Positions 1-5,446 of a stretch of 5,446 nucleotides of DNA are shown in pieces. A model generated the notes under the pieces. The model saw nothing but the letters and a program-made list of their open reading frames with translations. It did no database searches and was not told the origin of the DNA. Numbering within the stretch: the stretch's first letter is position 1; the number at the start of each line of letters is the position of its first letter. A program made the translations under genes and the position numbers. This DNA is from an uncultured Solirubrobacterales bacterium (lineage in GTDB: Bacteria > Actinomycetota > Thermoleophilia > Solirubrobacterales > 70-9): the NCBI GenBank assembly GCA_937910825.1, contig CALEMO010000398.1, positions 1 through 5,446 of the forward strand, read 5' to 3'.

Positions 1-526
1 CCTGTTGCCCTGGTACTCAGCCATCGACAACGCCGGACTGGCGCTGCGCAACAAGGGTGCCTCACGCAGCGAAGCGAGGGATCAGGCCGGCCAGCTGTTC
101 CAGCAGTTCGGGCTGGCGGGGTTCGAAAAGTCCAGCCCGGCGGAGTTGTCCGGCGGCATGAGGCAACGGGTTGCTTTCCTGCGGACCCTGCTCTCAGGCA
201 AGCCGGTACTGCTGCTGGATGAGCCATTCGCCGCCCTGGACGCGATCACCCGGGCGGACCTGCAGGAATGGCTGGTGCCGCTGCTATCGACCGAAAACCG
301 GACCGCGATCATGGTTACCCATGACGTGGAGGAGGCGCTTTATATCGGCGACCGGGTCGCTGTGATGAGCGCGCGTCCCGGCCGGATAATCGAGGTCGTA
401 GATTCGCCTCACCAGACCGCCAAGGGCCGGAGTGAGACGGTGACTGCGGCGGAATTCACTGGGCTGAGGGAAGAGATCCTTGCTCTGCTGATCCGCGAGT
501 CCCGGGCTGCCGAGGCCCACCCATGA
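1..526 (+). CDS. ABC transporter ATP-binding protein (nitrate/taurine/thiamine-precursor class), 5'-truncated
   Basis: ATPase subunit of an ABC importer; it would sit on the cytoplasmic face and drive the permease encoded next. The reading frame is open to the left edge (first whole codon at 2-4), so the N-terminal third, including Walker A, lies outside the window. The visible part begins just after the Q-loop, with the LLPWYSAIDN segment typical of the SsuB/TauB/ThiZ group. Counting from the TTG at 5 as residue 1, it then shows the signature LSGGMRQR (48-55), Walker B LLLDEP (69-74), the D-loop ALD (77-79) and the switch histidine in MVTHD (H106). All catalytic elements that can be seen are intact. 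The FLRTLLSGKPVLLLDEPF and ALDAITR wording resembles the ATPases of pyrimidine-precursor (HMP) importers. The gene overlaps the permease start by 4 nt (ATGA), indicating translational coupling. The family is certain; the substrate is inferred mostly from the binding protein downstream. Confidence 0.93.
   Translation, partial: LLPWYSAIDNAGLALRNKGASRSEARDQAGQLFQQFGLAGFEKSSPAELSGGMRQRVAFLRTLLSGKPVLLLDEPFAALDAITRADLQEWLVPLLSTENRTAIMVTHDVEEALYIGDRVAVMSARPGRIIEVVDSPHQTAKGRSETVTAAEFTGLREEILALLIRESRAAEAHP
512..515 (+). promoter_or_regulatory. Ribosome binding site of the permease gene
   Basis: GAGG lies inside the end of the ATPase gene, 7 nt before the ATG at 523. It supports that start and the ATGA-coupled translation of the two subunits. 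Confidence 0.6.
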
Positions 527-1284
527 CACGGTTTCGACACTGGGCCCCACCGCTGATCCTGATCCTGATGCTCTTCGCCATCTGGCAGCTCGCCGCGTCT
601 TCCGGATTCATGGCGGGCACCCTGGACCTCGAAGACTTCCTCGTCCCGTCACCGGCCCAGATCTTCGAAGTTCTCTGGCAGGATCGGGACCTGCTGGCCG
701 AAAATGGGAGGGTCACCCTGGTGGAGATCGTCGCCGGATTCGCGGTGGCCCTGGTAACCGGCCTGCTGGCGGCCTCCCTGCTTCACCTCTCCCCTCTGCT
801 GCGCCGGACCAGCTACCCGGTGATCGTCGCCTCCCAGACGATCCCGATCATCGTGATCGCCCCGATTCTGGTCGTCTGGTTCGGCTACGGCATCGGACCG
901 AAGCTGGCGATTATCAGTTTGATCTGTTTCTTTCCAATCGCCGTGAACACCTTGGACGGCCTGCGCTCGGTCGACGCCGACTCGGTCAGGATGATGCGCA
1001 CGCTTGAGGCTTCGAGGTGGCAGATATTCCGCCGGGTCGAAGTCCCGACCGCTCTTCCGTTTGCTTTCAGCGGCGCGAAGATCGCGGTCGCGGTGGCCGT
1101 GATCGGCGCGATCTTCGGAGAGTGGGCCGGATCGGAGAAAGGCCTCGGCCATCTCATGCTCCAAGACAACGCTCAATTGATGACCGACCGGCTCTTCGCT
1201 TCGGTATTCATACTCTCCGCGATCGCGATCCTGCTTTTCTGGCTGATCGGACTGGTCGAACGGCGGATCGTTCGATGGCGATAA
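523..1284 (+). CDS. ABC transporter permease, binding-protein-dependent transport family (ThiX/SsuC-like)
   Basis: Inner-membrane subunit (253 aa) of the importer, of the BPD_transp_1 family and of normal length for the SsuC/TauC/ThiX group. Hydrophobic stretches that could span the membrane lie at about residues 9-26, 66-90, 97-119, 126-143, 184-200 and 224-247, giving six segments. The cytoplasmic coupling loop that docks on the ATPase is at about 150-179 (LEASRWQIFRRVEVPTALP at 161-179), followed by the usual FSGAKIAVAVAVIGAIFGEW stretch (182-201). Oddly, the coupling loop has Glu (E162) where the family normally has the invariant Gly (TLGASRW), and the EAA triplet itself reads RMM. The ATG at 523 is supported by GAGG at 512-515 and by overlap with the ATPase stop. 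The gene is followed after 33 nt by the substrate-binding lipoprotein. The family is sure; a thiamine-precursor substrate is inferred from resemblance and context. Confidence 0.95.
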   Translation: MTRFRHWAPPLILILMLFAIWQLAASSGFMAGTLDLEDFLVPSPAQIFEVLWQDRDLLAENGRVTLVEIVAGFAVALVTGLLAASLLHLSPLLRRTSYPVIVASQTIPIIVIAPILVVWFGYGIGPKLAIISLICFFPIAVNTLDGLRSVDADSVRMMRTLEASRWQIFRRVEVPTALPFAFSGAKIAVAVAVIGAIFGEWAGSEKGLGHLMLQDNAQLMTDRLFASVFILSAIAILLFWLIGLVERRIVRWR

Positions 1285-1308
1285 CCTGAAACCTCGCTCA
1301 CCCCGACC

Positions 1309-1312
1309 GGAG
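1309..1312 (+). promoter_or_regulatory. Ribosome binding site deciding the TTG start of the binding protein
   Basis: GGAG, followed by 5 nt and then the TTG at 1318. There is no ATG or GTG nearby in frame, and the signal peptide begins immediately with Lys-Lys, so this site settles the start on TTG. Confidence 0.65.
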
Positions 1313-1317
1313 ACCAC

Positions 1318-2331
1318 TTGAAGAAGCTGACCATTCTCGCTGTCGCTGTGCTGGCCCTGCTCACCGTTACCGCCTGTGGCACGAAGTCCGAAGACATCGA
1401 CCCCCAGACGGAACCGTTCAGCGTGGCTCTCGACTGGTACCCGAATCCCGACCATGCGGGGCTGCTGACCGCCAAGGACGCCGGATTCTTCGCCGATGCG
1501 GGTCTCGACGTATCACTGGACGCCCCGACCGATCCAGCCCTGCCGATCAAGCTGGTGGCAGCCGGAAAGACCGACCTCGCGATCTCCTACGAGCCCGAAG
1601 TACTGCTTGCCAGGGAGCAGGGCCTCGACGTAGTGGCCGTCGGCTCGATCATCGGGCAGCCGCTCACCTCGATGATGTGGCTCGAAAAGTCAAAGATCAA
1701 GCGGGTCGCGGACCTCAAAGGCAAGACCATCTCCACTGCCGGGATTCCTTACCAGAACGCTTATCTGAAGACGATCCTTGAAAGGGCCGGCCTCAGTGAG
1801 AGTCAGGTGAGCGTGGTCGGAGTAGGCCAGGGCCTGCTGCCATCGATCGTCAGCGGCCGCGCCCAGGCCACGCTCGGACCGCTCTGGAACATCGAAGGCG
1901 TCGACCTCAAGCTGTCCGGCCAGAAGCCGGTGATAAACCCGGTGAACAAGCTGGGCGTTCCCACCTACGACGAGCTGGTGGTGGTCGCCAACGGCAGCCA
2001 GCTCGAGCAAGATCCCGATTCGGTTCGCCTCTTTATGAGCGCCCTTTCAAGGGGCACAGCCAAGGCCGTGGCTGAACCGAATCTGACCACCCAGACGATC
2101 CTCGATGCAAACGATGCCCTCGATCCGAAAACGACCGCCGCCCAGGTCAGGGTGACCCTGCCGTTGCTCGATAAGCAGGGCGCGGCCCATCCATTCGGCT
2201 ACATGAATCCGTCAACCTGGCAGATGTTCATCAACTGGATGGTCGAAAACAACGTGCTTTCGAACCAGCAGCGGGCGGTCGACGCGCTGAGCAACGAATT
2301 CCTGCCGGGAACCGAGCTCGGCGACGTCTGA
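1318..2331 (+). CDS. ABC transporter substrate-binding lipoprotein, NMT1/THI5-like (ThiY-like)
   Basis: Extracytoplasmic solute receptor (337 aa) that delivers the ligand to the permease encoded upstream. Residues 1-20 form a lipoprotein signal: Lys-Lys n-region, hydrophobic core LTILAVAVLALL, lipobox VTAC with the lipidated Cys at 20, then a polar linker. The NMT1/THI5-like domain starts at about residue 33. It contains LDWYPNPDHAGL (38-49), matching the LDWxPNxxHxGL motif of ThiY-type receptors for pyrimidine precursors of thiamine, then GFFADAGLDV (56-65), KLVAAGKTDLAISYEP (78-93) and VADLKGKTIST (130-140). The only cysteine is the lipobox one, so the CCCFC motif of eukaryotic THI5 HMP-phosphate synthases is absent and a binding role is expected. 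HMP or N-formyl-4-amino-5-aminomethyl-2-methylpyrimidine is the most likely ligand. Riboflavin-type (RibY) or another NMT1 ligand cannot be excluded. It starts at TTG with a good ribosome binding site. This is the last gene of the plus-strand operon. Confidence 0.93.
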   Translation: MKKLTILAVAVLALLTVTACGTKSEDIDPQTEPFSVALDWYPNPDHAGLLTAKDAGFFADAGLDVSLDAPTDPALPIKLVAAGKTDLAISYEPEVLLAREQGLDVVAVGSIIGQPLTSMMWLEKSKIKRVADLKGKTISTAGIPYQNAYLKTILERAGLSESQVSVVGVGQGLLPSIVSGRAQATLGPLWNIEGVDLKLSGQKPVINPVNKLGVPTYDELVVVANGSQLEQDPDSVRLFMSALSRGTAKAVAEPNLTTQTILDANDALDPKTTAAQVRVTLPLLDKQGAAHPFGYMNPSTWQMFINWMVENNVLSNQQRAVDALSNEFLPGTELGDV

Positions 2332-2339
2332 GGACGGCT

Positions 2340-3335
2340 TCAGGCAGCCCGCGGAAAGCGCTGCGCGCGGCTCCTGATGCGCACGGTATTGCCGGATCCG
2401 TGGAGGGTCTTGCCCCTGGCGGCCAGCAGGTATTCACCCGCAAGGCCTCGCCACGGTGCGTATTTCTGGTAGAAAGCCTCGACTTCATCGACTTCGGCCA
2501 GCCGCCCAAGCCTCTCTATGTAGCCGACCAGCTTCATCTGGGACAGGTCTCCGGCCAGCAGGGCGTCCGGATCACCGCGTCCGCGCAACCCCAGGCAGGC
2601 CACGGTCCACGGTCCGATTTCGGGAATCACCAGCAGGCGGCGGTCGGTGTGTGCATCATCGGGAAACACCCGGCCTGAAGCAACTTCACGGGCAACCCTG
2701 ATCATCGCGATCGAACGCCTGGCACTGAGGCCGCAGCCCTCGAGTTCCGCCGGCGCTGCACCCGCCACGGCTTCAGGTGAAGGGACCGTGGCCAATGAGT
2801 TGACGCCCGCATTCCAGGTCGCCCGACTGGTTCCGTCGCTGAGGGAAAGCCCCCACTTGCGGATCATGCGCCGCTGGATGCCGGCGGCACGTTTGTATTC
2901 GATCAATTGCTCGGTGATTGCCCAGAGCAGCGCCTCCCACGGCTGCGGGCGGCGCGACGGACGCCCCGGCGTCGGAACCGTCAATGCCGGACCGAGCAGG
3001 GGATCTTTCTCGAACTGGTCGCGGATCGGACGCAGGTCGAGGTCGATGCCGACCGAGAAGCGCACCTGATCGACCGCCTTTGCAAGATCGGCCTCGCCGG
3101 CGTCGCGCAGCTCTTCGCAGCCTGGCCCGGTTACTGATTCCGGCATCACGGCCGACGCGGAGAATCGGTAGATCCCTGCCGGAAGGCGGCAGATCCGGGC
3201 GATTACCGGGGCACCGTCAACGATCAGTAGACGTTCGAAACCCCTGGTCGTAGCCCGGAACAGTCGATCGCCTCCGGTAAGCCGGGTCAGCTGGAAGGGA
3301 GACCGGGGTCTGACTTCGACCTCGATCGCGTTCAT
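2340..3335 (-). CDS. DNA-3-methyladenine glycosylase 2 family protein (AlkA-type HhH-GPD)
   Basis: Base-excision repair enzyme that would remove alkylated bases from DNA. An N-terminal region of about 125 residues (AlkA_N-like in position, weakly similar) precedes the HhH-GPD domain. Numbered from a possible TTG at 3338, the domain contains WEALLWAITEQLI (134-146), the helix-hairpin-helix LLVIPEIGPWTVACLGLRGR (235-254), and ALLAGDLSQMK (259-269). In the last, D264 aligns with the catalytic Asp238 of E. coli AlkA, and APWRGLAGEYLL (294-305) matches the PWR helix that follows. No Cys cluster for an iron-sulfur centre is seen, which separates it from Nth/MutY. At 331 aa it is longer than E. coli AlkA (282 aa). 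ATG at 3335 is preferred over TTG at 3338 because GAAAG lies 7 nt before the ATG. It is the last gene of the minus-strand cluster. No Ada-like partner or Ada box is visible. Confidence 0.93.
   Translation of the reverse strand: MNAIEVEVRPRSPFQLTRLTGGDRLFRATTRGFERLLIVDGAPVIARICRLPAGIYRFSASAVMPESVTGPGCEELRDAGEADLAKAVDQVRFSVGIDLDLRPIRDQFEKDPLLGPALTVPTPGRPSRRPQPWEALLWAITEQLIEYKRAAGIQRRMIRKWGLSLSDGTSRATWNAGVNSLATVPSPEAVAGAAPAELEGCGLSARRSIAMIRVAREVASGRVFPDDAHTDRRLLVIPEIGPWTVACLGLRGRGDPDALLAGDLSQMKLVGYIERLGRLAEVDEVEAFYQKYAPWRGLAGEYLLAARGKTLHGSGNTVRIRSRAQRFPRAA
2346..2372 (+). terminator. GC-rich inverted repeat just past the binding-protein gene, possible terminator
   Basis: AGCC-C-GCG (2346-2353) pairs with CGC-GGCT (2366-2372) around a 12-nt loop, with one bulged C. 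It begins 15 nt after the stop at 2331 but lies inside the last codons of the convergent glycosylase gene. No T-run follows on the plus strand, so it is not a canonical intrinsic terminator. It is the best candidate in a convergent junction with no free spacer, but chance is a real alternative in GC-rich DNA. Confidence 0.17.
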
Positions 3336-3342
3336 CAACGAA

Positions 3343-3347
3343 CTTTC
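3343..3347 (-). promoter_or_regulatory. Ribosome binding site of the glycosylase gene, overlapping the upstream stop codon
   Basis: On the minus strand the sequence is TGAAAG, where TGA is the stop of the small gene and GAAAG sits 7 nt before the ATG at 3335. The spacing favours ATG (3335) over the adjacent TTG (3338, 4 nt) and suggests that translation of the two genes is coupled. Confidence 0.45.
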
Positions 3348-3669
3348 AGCGCCCTAGAACGTGGACGTCGACTAGAAATGACCGGCTGGCGACCACGTTG
3401 GTCGCCGCCTTGCCGCGCTTGGGCAGGCGCCGCCTGCGCCTTTTCGACGGCCCGCCACCGCTGACTGCCCGGACCGCTGCCACGGTCGCCGCTCCGGCCA
3501 GTGCTCCACCCGCGACGGCGATCGCCGCGGTCGTAACTTCGCTCCTCAACGCCGGCAGGAAGTCCCTGGGTTCTTCGTATTGCCGGGGCAGGGCACGTAC
3601 TTCATCCGCCTGACTCTCGGCCACATCTTCTTCGGAGACCAATTCAGCGTCTAGTTCTACATCGGACAC
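3346..3669 (-). CDS. Hypothetical small protein with one membrane segment and an arginine-rich tail (107 aa)
   Basis: I do not recognise a named family. The protein has three parts. Residues 1-35 are strongly acidic (many Asp/Glu). Residues 46-70 form an Ala/Gly/Val-rich hydrophobic segment with GGALAGA, long enough to cross a membrane once. Residues 76-86 are a basic cluster (KRRRRRLPKRG), followed by a more hydrophobic C-terminus ending FLVDVHVLGR. By the positive-inside rule the basic tail should face the cytoplasm, leaving the acidic N-terminus outside; alternatively the tail binds nucleic acid or phospholipid head groups. No signal-peptide cleavage site or Cys is present. The GTG start at 3669 has AGGG 8 nt upstream. 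The gene lies 57 nt after the GNAT gene and its stop codon overlaps the ribosome binding site of the glycosylase gene, so it looks like a true member of the cluster. Function unknown. Confidence 0.72.
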   Translation of the reverse strand: MSDVELDAELVSEEDVAESQADEVRALPRQYEEPRDFLPALRSEVTTAAIAVAGGALAGAATVAAVRAVSGGGPSKRRRRRLPKRGKAATNVVASRSFLVDVHVLGR

Positions 3670-3677
3670 AGCACGAA

Positions 3678-3681
3678 CCCT
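3678..3681 (-). promoter_or_regulatory. Ribosome binding site of the small membrane-protein gene
   Basis: AGGG on the minus strand, 8 nt before the GTG at 3669. It supports translation of this small gene and its GTG start. Confidence 0.45.
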
Positions 3682-3726
3682 ACCGTTGCCTCAGGTCGGA
3701 AACCGGGGCACACCTCAACCGGACGC

Positions 3727-4863
3727 CTACAGGGTCTTCTCGTAGATCCGGAACTTCTTGTTCACCACTCCACCCATGCCTTCGAGAGCGCGGTTCATCG
3801 GTTCGTTGGTCTCGAGGATCCAGCCGGCCTCGCCGGTCATCACGCCGTCGGGACTGCAGGTCTGCATGTGGCGCACGTACAGGGCCGCAGCGACTCCCGT
3901 ATGTTGAAAATCTTTCTTCACTCCGAGCGCGAGTATGCGCACGACGTCGATATTCCGGCGTTCCTTCAGGTAGTGAAACCAACCGGCCGGCAGGACCCTG
4001 CCCTTCATCTTCGCGAGCACCTGGTTGATGTCCGGCAGGGTCAGTGCCGCACCAACCACCTGGCCATCGGCTGTCTCCGCGATCATCCCCCAGTCCTCGT
4101 CAATCACCATCTTCAGGGCCTGTGCGTGAAACTTGACTTCCTCGGACGTGATCGGCACAAAGCCCCAGTTGTCGCCCCAGGCTTCGTTGTAAACCTCGTG
4201 GAATTTCGCCATCTCCGTCGGCAGATCCTTTCTGCGCATGCCACGGATCGTGATCTCGTGTTCGTCGAGGCTCTTTTGCGCGGCTTCGTGAATCGCCGGA
4301 TGGAATTCGAGGCCCTTCTTCAGCTTGCCCATCTCCAGGTGCCACATCAACAGGTCCATCGCCTTGGTGAAACCGTTGCCTTCGACCAGAGTCTGGAAAT
4401 ACGGCTGGTGGCAGTTCTCGAGGATCACCGGCTTGATCTCAAAGCCGTCAATCTGGATCCCGATCTCGTCATTGGTGGTGAAATCCATCGGCCCGTAAAC
4501 CTTCTCCCGCCCCTGGCCGGCCAGCCACTCGCAGCCGGTGTCGAGCAGGGCAGACGCCACTTCCGGGTCATTGACCGTCTCGAAGAACCCGAATTGCCCG
4601 TCGTTGCCACCGCGATATTCGTCCCATCGCTGGTCTATCTGGGCGCTGATCCGCCCGACCGGCTCTCCGTCGCGCTCGGCGATCCAGAGCTCAACCTCGG
4701 CGTGCTCGAAGTAGGGGTTCTTTGAGCGATTGAGGAAGTTCATCCGGTCGATGATCAGCGGTGGTACCCACTCCGGATGGTCACGGTGCACGGAGAACGG
4801 CACCTTGACGAACTTCTTCAGGTCCCGCCTGCTTTCAACCTTGCGTACTGCCAGACTCGACAT
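3727..4863 (-). CDS. YghO-like GNAT-fold N-acyltransferase family protein
   Basis: A 378-residue protein resembling E. coli YghO and its homologues, a family with two GNAT-like halves and no assigned reaction. The N-terminal part shows the family pattern FSVHRDHPEWVPPLIIDR (23-40), KNPYFEHAEVELWIAERDG (48-66), VGRISAQID (69-77), GFFETVNDPEVASALL (92-107) and YGPMDFTTNDEIGIQIDGFE (123-142). The C-terminal half carries a recognisable GNAT motif A, ILALGVKKDFQHTGVAAALY (310-329). There QHTGVA corresponds to the Q/R-x-x-G-x-G/A loop that holds the acyl-CoA pyrophosphate, followed by the ETNEPMNRALEGMGG helix (351-365). No signal peptide or membrane segment is seen, so it should be cytoplasmic. 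An in-frame TAG four codons before the ATG at 4863 makes this the most upstream start. No ribosome binding site precedes it; a -10-like TAGTTT does. An amine or acyl-lipid substrate is possible but not shown by the sequence. Confidence 0.9.
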   Translation of the reverse strand: MSSLAVRKVESRRDLKKFVKVPFSVHRDHPEWVPPLIIDRMNFLNRSKNPYFEHAEVELWIAERDGEPVGRISAQIDQRWDEYRGGNDGQFGFFETVNDPEVASALLDTGCEWLAGQGREKVYGPMDFTTNDEIGIQIDGFEIKPVILENCHQPYFQTLVEGNGFTKAMDLLMWHLEMGKLKKGLEFHPAIHEAAQKSLDEHEITIRGMRRKDLPTEMAKFHEVYNEAWGDNWGFVPITSEEVKFHAQALKMVIDEDWGMIAETADGQVVGAALTLPDINQVLAKMKGRVLPAGWFHYLKERRNIDVVRILALGVKKDFQHTGVAAALYVRHMQTCSPDGVMTGEAGWILETNEPMNRALEGMGGVVNKKFRIYEKTL

Positions 4864-4869
4864 TCGAGC

Positions 4870-4875
4870 AAACTA
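4870..4875 (-). promoter_or_regulatory. Possible -10 element of a leaderless promoter for the GNAT gene
   Basis: The minus strand reads TAGTTT, fitting TANNNT, with 6 nt between it and the ATG at 4863. That distance would place transcription start on or next to the A of ATG. It also explains why no Shine-Dalgarno sequence is present. The region 17-18 nt further upstream (around 4893-4899) has no good TTGACA match. Leaderless genes are common in actinobacteria, so this is plausible but unproven. Confidence 0.35.
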
Positions 4876-4895
4876 GCAGCGCCCGGCTGCAGAAC

Positions 4896-5446
4896 CTAGG
4901 ACGCTACTTCGGCGACTTTGAGAAAGTCCCTGATCAACGCCGCGAGGTCCTCTGGATTGTCTTCCATCGAGAACGTATAGGCATCGTCGATGAACTCCAG
5001 GCGGCATTTCGGCAAATCCTGTGCCAGCGACCTCGCGTCATCCGCCGGGAAAAGCCGATCATCCCCTGACCAGGCGATCAGCGCCGGCCGGTCGAAATTG
5101 CCGAGCAGGTCCGCCGCTTCATTTGTGACCTGCCGGTCCACCCCACGGATGAAGCTGCGTGTATCCCTCCTTACCCCAGCACTTTTCATGACCGGGCCCA
5201 GGTAGGAATTCTCCGCTCTGGGATCAATCGGGCTCTTGCTCAGCCAGCCGAAAGCGATCGGGGTGCGGCGCAAGGGCTTTATGCGAAGCGACTGGGCCAG
5301 AGCCCAGACGCCGCCGGGCAGGCCGCCCAGCTTGATGTAGGAAAAGGGCTTCGGTGGAAAATTGTCCCGGTAGTCACAGGAAGTCAGGACCAGCGCGCCG
5401 ACGCGCTCTGGCCGTGTGGTCACCAGAACCTGCGAAATGGCACCTC
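4896..5446 (-). CDS. Alpha/beta-hydrolase-fold protein, N-terminus beyond the window edge; no catalytic His visible
   Basis: C-terminal 183 residues of an alpha/beta-hydrolase-fold protein. The frame is open to the right edge, and the residues before the GTG at 5423 (GAISQVLV) continue the helix that normally follows the nucleophile elbow, so the gene certainly starts outside and the nucleophile lies just beyond the edge. Then come RPERVGALVLTSCD (residues 4-17 from that GTG), a helical cap region (about 25-100), and WSGDDRLFP (118-126), where D121/D122 match the usual acid residue. In DDAYTFSMEDNPEDLAALI (146-164) the normal pattern is DAGHFxxEDxPExLA, but the catalytic His position holds Thr150. 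There is no histidine anywhere in the visible part. It may be a subfamily with altered chemistry or a non-catalytic member; the substrate cannot be told. It ends 32 nt before the GNAT gene on the same strand and could be co-transcribed with it. Confidence 0.88.
   Translation of the reverse strand, partial: GAISQVLVTTRPERVGALVLTSCDYRDNFPPKPFSYIKLGGLPGGVWALAQSLRIKPLRRTPIAFGWLSKSPIDPRAENSYLGPVMKSAGVRRDTRSFIRGVDRQVTNEAADLLGNFDRPALIAWSGDDRLFPADDARSLAQDLPKCRLEFIDDAYTFSMEDNPEDLAALIRDFLKVAEVAS

Noticed and set aside
5..526. Reading the ATPase as a complete short protein starting at the TTG at 5
   Set aside because: The frame is open to the left edge, the codon before it encodes the Leu expected in LLPW, and Walker A would be missing; the gene is cut by the window, not short.
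649..1455. Long open frame (268 codons) on the minus strand opposite the permease and the start of the binding-protein gene
   Set aside because: It is antisense to well-supported genes, its translation is low-complexity and rich in Asp, Arg, Gly and His without motifs, and GC-rich DNA readily produces such frames.
1318..2331. The NMT1/THI5-like protein as an HMP-phosphate synthase rather than a receptor
   Set aside because: It has a lipoprotein signal, only the lipobox cysteine, no CCCFC motif, and lies in an operon with an ABC permease and ATPase.
2326..2345. Inverted repeat GTCTGA/TCAGGC across the two convergent stop codons as a bidirectional terminator
   Set aside because: The stem is only 6 bp with a G-T pair and an 8-nt loop, and no T-run follows on either strand; not strong enough to annotate.
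2400..3253. Several plus-strand frames of 76-140 codons opposite the glycosylase gene
   Set aside because: They overlap each other and the AlkA-type gene, and their translations are rich in Arg, Pro and Ala without motifs.
3670..3726. Possible hairpin (CCGG pairing with CCGG, then TTT) in the gap between the GNAT and small-protein genes as a terminator
   Set aside because: The stem is 4 bp with a long loop and only three T residues follow; the gap more likely just carries the ribosome binding site of the next gene.
3868..4725. Open frame of 285 codons on the plus strand opposite the GNAT gene
   Set aside because: The minus-strand gene has clear family motifs. The plus-strand translation is rich in Leu, His, Val and Arg with no recognisable domain, as expected for a mirror frame.
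4896..5423. Reading the hydrolase as a complete protein starting at the GTG at 5423
   Set aside because: The frame continues to the right edge and the extra residues (GAISQVLV) fit the alpha/beta-hydrolase fold directly after the nucleophile elbow, so the start lies outside.

Overview
The window is GC-rich bacterial DNA, densely packed with seven genes and almost no spacer. The codon choice, the GTG and TTG starts, and protein features such as an actinobacterial-looking long AlkA-type glycosylase suggest a high-GC actinobacterium, perhaps a deep-branching one such as Thermoleophilia/Solirubrobacterales. The taxonomic guess is inference; there is no rRNA or other marker gene here.

Left half, plus strand (1-2331): three genes of one ABC importer, in the order ATPase (5' end cut off by the window edge), permease, substrate-binding lipoprotein. 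The ATPase and permease overlap by ATGA, and the binding protein follows 33 nt later from a TTG start. The binding protein belongs to the NMT1/THI5-like family. Its LDWYPNPDHAGL segment and the sequence style of the ATPase and permease point to uptake of a thiamine pyrimidine precursor (HMP or its formylamino form), i.e. a ThiXYZ-type system. The promoter, and any TPP riboswitch, would lie left of the window.

Right half, minus strand (2340-5446), read right to left: an alpha/beta-hydrolase-fold protein (N-terminus cut off by the right edge), a YghO-like double-GNAT protein, a 107-residue single-membrane-segment protein of unknown function, and an AlkA-type DNA-3-methyladenine glycosylase. Gaps are 32, 57 and about 10 nt, so the genes could form one transcription unit. 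A TAGTTT -10-like element 6 nt before the GNAT ATG suggests an additional leaderless promoter there.

The two units converge with only 8 nt between their stop codons (2331 and 2340). No tRNA, rRNA, CRISPR array, insertion sequence or phage gene is visible. The points most worth a second look are the hydrolase with no histidine in its visible part (Thr where the catalytic His should be), the small acidic-membrane-arginine protein, the possible leaderless promoter, and a Gly-to-Glu change in the permease coupling loop. I see no clearly new multi-gene system.
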